This document shows, piece by piece, positions 10,365-18,758 of a DNA stretch of 64,000 bases. The stretch lies in assembly GCF_001941825.1 (NCBI RefSeq), contig NZ_CP019038.1, forward strand, positions 1,240,001-1,304,000, read 5' to 3'. This DNA is from Massilia putida. GTDB lineage: Bacteria; Pseudomonadota; Gammaproteobacteria; Burkholderiales; Burkholderiaceae_D. How positions within the stretch are numbered: position 1 is the first letter of the stretch; each line of letters opens with the position of its first letter. Both the position numbers and the translations under genes were made by a program. The notes beneath the pieces were generated by a model that worked only from the letters and a program-made list of their open reading frames with translations, was not told the origin of the DNA and did no database searches.

Positions 10365-12542
10365 TCAACGCACGGAATCGGGCTCGCCGAGCGCGCGCTC
10401 CAGCTCGTCCAGGCGGACGGGCTTTTTCAGGTGCAGATCGAAGCCCGCGGCCAGCGCGCGCCGGACGTCGTCGGGCTGGCCGTAGCCGGTGACGGCCACG
10501 AGCCGGATGCCCCCCTGGTGCGCCAGCTGCCGCGCCACCTCGTAGCCGGACATGTCGGGCAGGTCGATGTCGATGAAGGCCACGTCCGGGCGTTGGCGCT
10601 CGGCCAGGGCGAGCGCGGCCCGGCCGTCGGGCGCCGTCATCACGGTGCAGCCGCGCGACTGCAGCAGCGCGCACGTCATGTCGCGCAGGTCGTCGTTGTC
10701 TTCCGCCAGTAACACGCGCCGGCCCGGCCGCGGCGGCGGCGTATCGCCCGTGCCGTCGGCCGCGGCCCCGATTGCTTCGGTCCCGGCCAGCGGCAGGCGG
10801 ATCGTGAAGGTGCTGCCCTGCTGCGGCCCTCCGCTTTCGACGGCCACGCTGCCGCGCTGCTGCTCGACGAGCGATTTGACGACGGCCAGGCCGATCCCGA
10901 GGCCGCCCTGCGCGCGGCTGAGCACCTTGCCCTGCACGAACACGTCCCAGACGCGCGGCAGCAGGTCGGCGTCGATGCCCTTGCCGTTGTCGGCCACCAC
11001 CAGCTCGCCCATGCCGGCATGGGCGCGCGTCGACACGCGGATCCGGCCGCCGGCCTGCGTGTACTTGGCGGCGTTCTCGATCAGGTTGCCGAGCACCTGC
11101 TGCAGCCGCGTCGGGTCGCAGCTGACCCACACCGGCTCCAGGTCCAGCTCGACCTCGTGCTCCGCCGTCGTGCCCTGCGTCTGCAGGGTCTGCGCCACGT
11201 CGCGCACCGCGGCCGCCAGGTCGAGCGGCACGGGCGCGAGCGTCACGCGGCCGCTCAGCACGCGGTTCGCGTCCAGCAACTCGTCGACGAGGTGGGCCAG
11301 GTGCCGGCTCTGGCGTCCGATGATCTGGTGCGCGCGCTCGGCCGCCGGGCCGCTGGCACCCATCTGGACGAGGGCGATCGCGGAGCTGATCGCGCCCAGC
11401 GGATTGCGCAGCTCGTGGCCCAGCATGGCGAGGAATTCGTCCTTCGCGCGGTTCTGCGCCTCGGCCAGGCTGCGCGCCGCCTCGGCGTCGGCCAGGTGGC
11501 GCTGGCGCGCGCTCTCCAGCCGGATCAGCCGGCTGGACACGGCGTGCAGCACCTTCTGCAGCGCGTTCAACTCCGTGATGTGCAGGTCGACCGGCGGCGG
11601 CAGCCAGCCGTCGACCATGCCTTCCGTCGCGGTGCTGAGGTATTCGGTGGCGGCCAGCAGGCGCCGCGCGAACAGCAGCGCGCCCAGGCACGCCAGCGCC
11701 ACGGCGCACAACAGCGTGCCGGCCGTCAGCGAGACGGCGTGCGCGGCCGTCGCCTCCAGTTCCGCGACGGGCACGCCGACGGCGGCCGTCCAGCCGGTCA
11801 ACGGCGACCGGGCCAGCGCGATATACATCGGCGTGCCCTCGCGGCTCTCGCTGCGCACGATCGTCGCGCCGGCGCGCAGGCCCGCCATCAACTCGGGACG
11901 CGGCCTGCCCGTCACATAGTCTTCCCACCGGTGGTTGCGCGCGATGGTTCTGCCTTCGCGGTCGAACACCGAGACCAGCCAGCCGTCCGGCACGTCCCGG
12001 GGCAGCTTCTCGTTCAAGTAGCGCGCTTCGATGCGCTGGCCCAGCACCATGCGGCGCCCGTCGCCCAGGGTGACGGGGATCTGGGCCGCGACGACGATCT
12101 TGCGCGACAGGTCGCCGACGATCAGGTCGGACACGGCCGGCACGTCGCGCTCGAGCACGGCGCGCACGCGTTGGCGCGTGGCGGCCGAGGGTTCGGCGCC
12201 CGGGACGCCGTAAGGACGGGCGGTATTGAACACCTGGTCGCCGTCGGCGCGCAGCAGCACCGTTTCGCGCCCGCCCGCGTTGACGCTCTTCGCCTGGCTG
12301 TAGAACGTGGCGAAATCGCCGCGGAACAGGCTCAACGACGTCGTCAGCGCCTGGCCGCTGGCCAGCGCGGCCGTCAACTCCCGGTCCATCGTCAATACGG
12401 TGGCACGCGCCATTTCCTGCATGCTGCGCAGCACGGCCTGGCGTTCCGCATCGAGCAACAGGCGGATGGCGATCGCCGATCCGAGGATCACGGGCAGGAA
12501 GACGGCGGCGGCCAGCAAGGCCAGATGCGTACGCACTCTCAT
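10365..12542 (-). CDS. Membrane hybrid sensor histidine kinase with periplasmic sensor domain
   Basis: Membrane-bound kinase of 725 residues from the ATG at 12540-12542. Transmembrane helix 1 (LALLAAAVFLPVILGSAIAI) is followed by a roughly 240-residue periplasmic region, likely a double-Cache sensor, then helix 2 (LTAGTLLCAVALACLGALLF). Next come HisKA with His in FLAMLGHELRNPLGA, HATPase with DNGKGIDADLLP and GGLGIGLAV, and a receiver with acceptor Asp in AFIDIDLPDMSG. The frame is open to a TTG at 12611, but that extension is AT-rich and non-membrane, so the ATG was preferred. Confidence 0.9.
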   Translation of the reverse strand: MRVRTHLALLAAAVFLPVILGSAIAIRLLLDAERQAVLRSMQEMARATVLTMDRELTAALASGQALTTSLSLFRGDFATFYSQAKSVNAGGRETVLLRADGDQVFNTARPYGVPGAEPSAATRQRVRAVLERDVPAVSDLIVGDLSRKIVVAAQIPVTLGDGRRMVLGQRIEARYLNEKLPRDVPDGWLVSVFDREGRTIARNHRWEDYVTGRPRPELMAGLRAGATIVRSESREGTPMYIALARSPLTGWTAAVGVPVAELEATAAHAVSLTAGTLLCAVALACLGALLFARRLLAATEYLSTATEGMVDGWLPPPVDLHITELNALQKVLHAVSSRLIRLESARQRHLADAEAARSLAEAQNRAKDEFLAMLGHELRNPLGAISSAIALVQMGASGPAAERAHQIIGRQSRHLAHLVDELLDANRVLSGRVTLAPVPLDLAAAVRDVAQTLQTQGTTAEHEVELDLEPVWVSCDPTRLQQVLGNLIENAAKYTQAGGRIRVSTRAHAGMGELVVADNGKGIDADLLPRVWDVFVQGKVLSRAQGGLGIGLAVVKSLVEQQRGSVAVESGGPQQGSTFTIRLPLAGTEAIGAAADGTGDTPPPRPGRRVLLAEDNDDLRDMTCALLQSRGCTVMTAPDGRAALALAERQRPDVAFIDIDLPDMSGYEVARQLAHQGGIRLVAVTGYGQPDDVRRALAAGFDLHLKKPVRLDELERALGEPDSVR

Positions 12543-12758
12543 GGTGTCCGATGTCGCGAATCCGAATCTTTCGATTGTATATTCAGCAAGTTTGAAACGG
12601 ATCATGCGCAACCAAATAAATGGATACGCCTCGCCGGGCCGGCGCGCACGGACCGGCGCGCGCCGCCTACCCGTTCCGCATACCTCTGATTCTCATCAGA
12701 GAGCGACGCGGGAACCCCCCTAAGCTGGCCTCGGAATCCGACAATCCAGGAGGCTAGC

Positions 12759-13913
12759 ATGCGCGCGTCATCGCACATTTCCCGACTGATCCTGTCCGCG
12801 GCCCTGGCTCTGCCTGGCGCCGCGGCCGTGGCCGACCCGTTGTACTCGATCACCTTGCTGGGCGGCACGGGCAGCGCAGCCAGCGACATCAACCGCTGGG
12901 GCGACGTCGTCGGCAGCATCACGAGCGCCGGCGTCACCCACGGCTTCCTGAATGCCGGCGGCACGTACACGGACCTCGGCACGCTGGGCGGCACGAACAG
13001 CAACGCGAACGGCATCAACGACTCCGGCCAGATCGTCGGCGGGTCGGACAACGGCGCGGGCCAGTACCACGCATTCACGTATTCCGGCGGCACGATGAGC
13101 GACCTCGGCACGCTGGGCGGCGGCCGCAGCGAGGCGTTCGCCATCAACAACCACGGCATGATCGTGGGCGATTCGCAAAACGGAGACCCGGCGACCTATG
13201 GTTTTTCGCAAGCGTTCAGCTATTCGGGCGGCACCATGAGCGCGCTCGGCACCCTGCCCGGCGGCCTGGGCAGTACCGCGTACGCGATCAACACCAAGGG
13301 CACGATCGGCGGCTCGTCCTTCGAGGGGCCGCTCACCATGCCGGAATATCCGTTCCACGCCGTCACGTTCGGCGGCGGTACCGCCCATTCGATCGGCGCC
13401 CCGGACCTGGGCGACAGCGCGATCCACGGTCTGAACGACCACGACCTGGCTGTCGGCGGCATCCCGACGTCCACGATGATCCACGCGTCGCACGCCTTCC
13501 TGTACGACCACGGCACGATCACCGACCTCGGCGTCCTCGATCCCACCCAGGACGACAGCATCGCCTGGGACATCAACAACCTCAAGCAGATCGTCGGCAC
13601 CTCCGCCGTGACGGTCGACCCCGAGCACTACGGCTACCACGGCTTCCTGTGGACCGGTGCCGGCCTCGTCGACCTGAACACGCTGGTCGATCCATCCTCG
13701 GGCTGGGTCATCACGAGCGCCAACGCCATCAACGATGCCCGACAGATCGCCGCGACGGCCTGCCACGGCGGCGTCGCGGGCGACTGCCGCGCGGTGCGCC
13801 TCGATCTCATCTCGGCCGTGCCGGAACCGGACAGCTGGGCCATGCTCGCCCTCGGGCTCGGCCTGGCCGGCGTGCTGAGGCGCCGCCGCCCGGCCCGCGG
13901 GACGGCGCCCTAA
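12759..13913 (+). CDS. HAF-repeat PEP-CTERM secreted protein
   Basis: Exported 384-residue protein. It has an N-terminal signal peptide (cleavage near AAAVADP, residue 24), then about seven tandem HAF repeats with the core HAF-Y-GGTM-DLGTLGG alternating with INNHGMIVGDS-type units, and ends with a PEP-CTERM sorting signal: VPEPDSWAMLALGLGLAGVL followed by RRRR. PEP-CTERM proteins are processed by an exosortase in EPS-forming Gram-negatives; no exosortase gene is in the window. Strong Shine-Dalgarno AGGAGG six nt before the ATG. Its stop codon overlaps that of the convergent kinase by 4 nt. Confidence 0.9.
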   Translation: MRASSHISRLILSAALALPGAAAVADPLYSITLLGGTGSAASDINRWGDVVGSITSAGVTHGFLNAGGTYTDLGTLGGTNSNANGINDSGQIVGGSDNGAGQYHAFTYSGGTMSDLGTLGGGRSEAFAINNHGMIVGDSQNGDPATYGFSQAFSYSGGTMSALGTLPGGLGSTAYAINTKGTIGGSSFEGPLTMPEYPFHAVTFGGGTAHSIGAPDLGDSAIHGLNDHDLAVGGIPTSTMIHASHAFLYDHGTITDLGVLDPTQDDSIAWDINNLKQIVGTSAVTVDPEHYGYHGFLWTGAGLVDLNTLVDPSSGWVITSANAINDARQIAATACHGGVAGDCRAVRLDLISAVPEPDSWAMLALGLGLAGVLRRRRPARGTAP

Positions 13914-16900
13914 GCGGCGGCGCCGACGCGGCGCTGCCCCAGCGCGTCGAGCAGCGCCGCCAGTTCCGCCGGCGCGGGCGGCTTCACGAGGTGGGCGCAG
14001 AAGCCTGCGCTGAGCGAACGGGCGCGGTCTTCCGGCTGGCCGTAGCCGGACAGGGCGATGAAGTCCGTGTCCGCGCAGCCGGGCCGGGCACGCAGCGCGG
14101 CCAGCAGTTCGTAACCGTTGAGGCCGGGCAGGCCGATGTCGAGCAAGGCGATGTCGGGCGTGTACTCGTCCGGCAGCGCCAGTGCGGCCTGCGGGTCGCC
14201 CAGCGCCGTGACGGCGTGGCCGCCCAGTTCCAGCAGGCCGCGCATGGCCTCCAGCACGTCGGCATTGTCGTCCACGAGCAGCACGCGCAGGCCGTTGCGG
14301 CGCCGCGCGGGGCGGGCGCCCGCGTCGCCGGTGCAGGGGTCAAAGCACGCATCGGCCAGCGGCAGGCGCAGCTCGAACACGCTGCCGTGGCCGAGACCGG
14401 GGCTGCGCGCCGTGACGGTCCCGCCGTGCAAGGCGACGATTTCCCTGACGATCGCGAGGCCCAGCCCGAGGCCGCCGCGCGATCGGTCGAGGGCCTGCCG
14501 TTCCTGCACGAACTTGTCGAACAGGCGCGGCAGCATCCCGGGCGAGATGCCGATGCCGTTGTCCTCGACCTGCAGCACGGCGTGGCTGTCCTCGGCCCAG
14601 GCGCGCACGTGGATGCGGCCGCCGGGGTTCGTGTACTTGGCCGCATTCGTCAGCAGGTTCGACAGCACCTGGGTCAGGCGGACCGGATCGCCGTGCAGCG
14701 GCAGGCCGCTTGGCGCCACGTCGGTCAGCAGATGGTGGCTGCGCTCGGCCAGCAGCGGCGCGTTCGCCTCGACGGCCAGCGCCACCAGCCGGCCCAGTTC
14801 CACGCGTTCCGGCCGCAGCTCGATCTTGCCGCGGGCGATGCGGGCGACGTCGAGCAGGTCGTCGACGAGGCGCACGAGATGCCGCGCCTGGCGCTCCATG
14901 ATCGCCAGTTCGCGCTCGTGGCCCGGCATGCGGCGCGCGCGGATCAGTTCCAGCGCGATCAGGATCGGCGCCAGCGGGTTGCGCAGCTCGTGCCCCAGCA
15001 TGGCGAGGAAGTCGTCCTTCGCGCGGTTGGCCACTTCGGCTTCGCGGCGCGCGCGCGCGAGTTCCGTCACCTCGAACGCGACGATGGCGATGGCTTCGAC
15101 GGCGCCGCGCGCGTCGAGGATAGGCTGGTAGACGAAGTCGAAGAAGCGCTCTTCCGGCGCCGCGCCGCGCGCCAGCATGAAACGCTCCGAGCGGCCGACG
15201 TACGGCCGGCCGCTGGCGCGCACGCCGTCCAGCAATTCCTGGATGCCCTGCCCCGCCAGCTCCGGCAACGCCACGAGCAGCGGCTGGTTCAGGATGGGGC
15301 GCGGGCCGACGAGACCCTGGTAATGGTCGTTGACGAGCTCGAACACGTGGCGCGGCCCGCGCACGATGGCGATGCCGGCCGGGACCTGGCGGAAGATCGA
15401 CGCCAGGCGCGCCGCGTGCGCGCGCTCGAGGGCGCGCATGCGTGCCTGCATCACCTGCGATTCGACCCGCGTGATGAGTTCGCGCGCGCCGAACGGCTTC
15501 ACGAGATAGTCGTTGGCGCCCTTTTCCAGGCCCTCGATGCGCGCTTCCTCGCCGGCGCGCGCGGACACGAGCACGACGGGCGTATCGGCCAGCTCGCGGT
15601 CGGCGCGCAGCCGGGCGATCAGGCCGAAGCCGTCCAGGCGCGGCATCATGACGTCCGCCACGACGACGTCCGGCCGTTCGCGCCGCACCATCGCGAGCGC
15701 GTCCACGCCGTCGGCCGCCACGCTCACTTCCCAGTGCTGGCCGAGCAGGCGCGCGAGGTAGTCGCGCATGTCGGCATTGTCGTCGGCCACCAGCACGCGG
15801 GCCATCGACAGCACGACGGGTTCCTCGGGCCGGCGCGGCGCCGGCGCGGCCGGCGGCGCCGGCAGCCAGCGCCCCGCCTCCTCCGCGAAGGCGGCCAGCA
15901 CGCGGCCCGTGGGCGGTCCGGACGGCGCGTCGATGTCGCTGTCGCCCGGCCCGTGGTCCGGACCACCGGCGGGCGCGAACGGCAGGGTCACGATGAAGGC
16001 GCTGCCGCGGCCCGGCGCGCTCTCGACGGCGATGGTGCCGCCCTGCAGCTCGACGAGGTCGCGCACGAGCGCGAGGCCGATGCCCGATCCCTCGTTGGAG
16101 CGCGAACGCGCGCCCTCGATACGCTGGAAGCGTTCGAACACGGCGTCCAGGTGTTCGGGCGCGATGCCGATGCCCGTGTCGCGCACGGTCACGCGCGCCG
16201 CGCCGGCGCTGGATTCCACGGTCACCGAAATGGCGCCGTCGAACGTGAACTTGAACGCGTTCGACAACAGGTTCAGCACGATCTTTTCCCACATGCCCAC
16301 GTCCACCCGCACGGGCCGCGGCAGCGGCGCGCAGCGCACGTCGAAGACGAGGCCGGCGCTTTCGATCACGGAGCGGAAGCCGCTCGCCAGGTCGGCCGTC
16401 AGCGCGGCCAGATCGGCCGGCGTGACGTTCGCCTGCATGCGTCCGGCCTGCACGCGCGAGAAATCCAGCAGGGTGTTGACGAGCCGCTCCAGGCGCAACG
16501 CGTTGCGCCGCACCAGTTGCAGGCGCTCGCGCTGGGCGTCCGGCAGCGGCTGGTCGGCGTCGGCGAGACTGTCCTCGATCGGTCCCAGCATCAAGGTGAG
16601 CGGCGTGCGGAATTCGTGGCTGACGTTGCTGAAGAACGCCGTCTTCGCCCGGTCCAGCTCGGCCAGCATGTCGACGCGGCGGCGCTGTTCCTCGATGGCG
16701 CCGGCGTTCTGGATCGCCGCCGTCACCTGGGCCGCGACGAGGTCGAAGAACGTGCGGTACTCGGCATCGAGGCGGCGTACGGGGCTCACGCCGAGCACCA
16801 GCGCGCCCAGCACGCCGCCATGGCCGGGCGTGGCGAGCGGCAGCACGAGCGCCTGGCGCAGCGGCTGGCCGGACAGGCCGGCGGGCAGGCCACCGATGCC

Positions 16901-17671
16901 GTCGAGGTCCACCAGCATGGGCATGCCGTCGCGGCAGGCTTGGGCCACCGGGAACGGGCCGGCATCGGCATCGGCGTCGGGCAGCCCGGCCGTCCCGCGC
17001 AGGCGCAGCTTGCCGTCGGCGTCGGCCACGTAGAGCAGCACGAACGGCAGGTCGGCCGGATTGTCGGCCAGGGTGCCGATGGCGGTGGCGCAGGCGCCGG
17101 CCACGGTGGGTTCGCGCAGCGCATCGGCCGACAGGCGCGACAAGGTGCCCAGGCGGCGCGCGTTCAGTACGCTCGCGCTGACCTCCGTCGACGGGCAGAA
17201 CAAGCCGCCGACCCGGCCGTCCTCGCCGAGGATGGGGCTGTACGAAAACGAATACCACGTCTCTTCGAGGAAGTCGCCGCGGCGCATGAACAGCTGGATG
17301 GCGTCGATGAACGTGGCTTCGGCGCGCTGGAACACCTTGTCGGCCAGCGGACCGCACACATCCCAGATCTCGCTCCAGACCTCGCTCGCCGGCCGTCCCA
17401 GCGCCCACGGATGCTTGGCCGCGCCCAGCACGTCGACGTAGGCGTCGTTGTACAGGAAGGTGGCTTCCTTGCCCCAGCCGATCCACATGGGATGGCGCGC
17501 GCCCCGGATCAGGCTGACGGCCGTGCGCAGGCTCTGCGGCCACGCGTCCAGGGGCCCGAGCGGCGTCGCGGCCCAGTCGAACGCCTCGATCAGCCGTCCC
17601 AGTTCGCCGGCCGACGCGAGGAAACCGGGTGGCGACCTGTCCGGATGCGGCATCTCGGCCCCCTTTCCCAT
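13910..17671 (-). CDS. Double-kinase hybrid sensor: PAS-GAF-HisKA-HATPase-REC-PAS-HisKA-HATPase-REC
   Basis: Unusual 1253-residue protein holding two complete hybrid kinase modules. A PAS-like sensor (about 20-155) and GAF (about 180-320) precede HisKA 1 (FFSNVSHEFRTPLTL), HATPase 1 (DTGIGIAPEHLD) and receiver 1 (VVADVMMPRLDG). A second PAS (about 795-905) leads to HisKA 2 (FLAMLGHELRNPLAP), HATPase 2 (DNGIGISPGMLP) and receiver 2 (ALLDIGLPGLNG). No membrane segment. Start chosen at the ATG 17669-17671, preceded by GGAGGG; a GTG at 17710 has no such site. Phosphate could relay between modules, which is inference. Confidence 0.92.
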   Translation of the reverse strand: MGKGAEMPHPDRSPPGFLASAGELGRLIEAFDWAATPLGPLDAWPQSLRTAVSLIRGARHPMWIGWGKEATFLYNDAYVDVLGAAKHPWALGRPASEVWSEIWDVCGPLADKVFQRAEATFIDAIQLFMRRGDFLEETWYSFSYSPILGEDGRVGGLFCPSTEVSASVLNARRLGTLSRLSADALREPTVAGACATAIGTLADNPADLPFVLLYVADADGKLRLRGTAGLPDADADAGPFPVAQACRDGMPMLVDLDGIGGLPAGLSGQPLRQALVLPLATPGHGGVLGALVLGVSPVRRLDAEYRTFFDLVAAQVTAAIQNAGAIEEQRRRVDMLAELDRAKTAFFSNVSHEFRTPLTLMLGPIEDSLADADQPLPDAQRERLQLVRRNALRLERLVNTLLDFSRVQAGRMQANVTPADLAALTADLASGFRSVIESAGLVFDVRCAPLPRPVRVDVGMWEKIVLNLLSNAFKFTFDGAISVTVESSAGAARVTVRDTGIGIAPEHLDAVFERFQRIEGARSRSNEGSGIGLALVRDLVELQGGTIAVESAPGRGSAFIVTLPFAPAGGPDHGPGDSDIDAPSGPPTGRVLAAFAEEAGRWLPAPPAAPAPRRPEEPVVLSMARVLVADDNADMRDYLARLLGQHWEVSVAADGVDALAMVRRERPDVVVADVMMPRLDGFGLIARLRADRELADTPVVLVSARAGEEARIEGLEKGANDYLVKPFGARELITRVESQVMQARMRALERAHAARLASIFRQVPAGIAIVRGPRHVFELVNDHYQGLVGPRPILNQPLLVALPELAGQGIQELLDGVRASGRPYVGRSERFMLARGAAPEERFFDFVYQPILDARGAVEAIAIVAFEVTELARARREAEVANRAKDDFLAMLGHELRNPLAPILIALELIRARRMPGHERELAIMERQARHLVRLVDDLLDVARIARGKIELRPERVELGRLVALAVEANAPLLAERSHHLLTDVAPSGLPLHGDPVRLTQVLSNLLTNAAKYTNPGGRIHVRAWAEDSHAVLQVEDNGIGISPGMLPRLFDKFVQERQALDRSRGGLGLGLAIVREIVALHGGTVTARSPGLGHGSVFELRLPLADACFDPCTGDAGARPARRRNGLRVLLVDDNADVLEAMRGLLELGGHAVTALGDPQAALALPDEYTPDIALLDIGLPGLNGYELLAALRARPGCADTDFIALSGYGQPEDRARSLSAGFCAHLVKPPAPAELAALLDALGQRRVGAAA

Positions 17672-17876
17672 ATGCCCTCCGCAGCGTTGGTTGGAGTGCG
17701 ACTGTAGCACGACAGTTCAGCCAGCTTGCGGCCGATTGTCGATGATTCTCACCACCATGTCGTAAAGATGATGCAAATCCGACATTAGCAAAAGGTTTCG
17801 CGTTGTTGCAAACCAGAAATATGTTATAGTCGCCCGGTCCTGCCGGACGTGCCGCCGGCGCCATGTCGATGACCCC

Positions 17877-18758
17877 ATGCACCGTCTATTCTTCGTCCGC
17901 TCCGTTCTCGCCATCGTGGCCGGCCTGCTCGCCGCCGGCGCGGCGTTTGCGGGGGCGGCGGCAGCAGGGACGCCGGCCGCGGGGACGCCCGTCTACAATT
18001 TTTCGCCGGTCAATCTATACAACCTGCAGGTGTCGGCCAGCTTCTGGAATCCGATCATTCGCTACGTCTCGCGAAAGAGCGGCATACGCCTGAACCTCAA
18101 ACTGGGGCGCACCTCGGCCGACACGACCAGTTATGTGCTCGCGCGCGAAGTCGACTTCGCGTACACGAACCACCTGTTCAGTCCGGCCCGCGCCAGGTTG
18201 GGCTGGACCGTGTTCGGCCGCCGCAACGCCCCGCCCGTGCGCGCGCAAATCGTCGTGCCGGCCGATTCGCCCATCAAGAGCCTCGCCGAGCTGGCCGGCG
18301 GCGCCGTCGCCTTCCCGGGTCCGGAGGCGCCGCTCGCCTACAAGATGACGTATGCCCAGCTGCTGCGCCAGAACATTCCCGTCGACGTCGTCTTCGCCGG
18401 CAATACGGATGCCGCGTTCACCCAGCTGTTCGCCGGCAAGGCCCGGGCCGCCGGAGCCAGTTCCGAGCTCGTGGACAACTACCGCGGCCGCGAGCGCAAA
18501 TCGTTCCGCGTGCTGTGGCGTTCCGAACCGTTCATCGACCTCGCGCTGATGGCCTCGCCGCGGGTGCCGGCCGACCAGGTCCGCGCCGTCGCCCAGGCCT
18601 TCTTCGGCATGGACAAGGACCCGGAAGGCCAACGCATCCTCGAGGCGGCGACGGAACTCGTGCACATGGAAACGCCGCTCTCGTTCGTCGCCGCGAGCGA
18701 CACCGACTTTGCCAATTACCGCGCGTTCCACGCGAGCGCACCGCCGACCGTTCGATGA
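17877..18758 (+). CDS. PhnD-like periplasmic substrate-binding protein
   Basis: Predicted periplasmic protein of 293 residues with an Ala-rich signal peptide (residues 1-25, ending AAFAG). The body resembles the phosphate/phosphite/phosphonate binding-protein family (PhnD-like, type 2 periplasmic fold): FSPVNLYNLQVSASFWNPII near the start, SPIKSLAELAGGAVAFPGPE in the middle and a C-terminal helix after VPADQVRAVAQAF. No ABC permease or ATPase is nearby. Instead its TGA overlaps the ATG of a membrane GGDEF-EAL gene (ATGA), so a sensory partner role is more likely than transport. Confidence 0.82.
   Translation: MHRLFFVRSVLAIVAGLLAAGAAFAGAAAAGTPAAGTPVYNFSPVNLYNLQVSASFWNPIIRYVSRKSGIRLNLKLGRTSADTTSYVLAREVDFAYTNHLFSPARARLGWTVFGRRNAPPVRAQIVVPADSPIKSLAELAGGAVAFPGPEAPLAYKMTYAQLLRQNIPVDVVFAGNTDAAFTQLFAGKARAAGASSELVDNYRGRERKSFRVLWRSEPFIDLALMASPRVPADQVRAVAQAFFGMDKDPEGQRILEAATELVHMETPLSFVAASDTDFANYRAFHASAPPTVR

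Noticed and set aside
13649..17707. 1352-residue plus-strand frame opposite the double kinase
   Set aside because: Shadow frame; the minus strand carries all kinase and receiver motifs.
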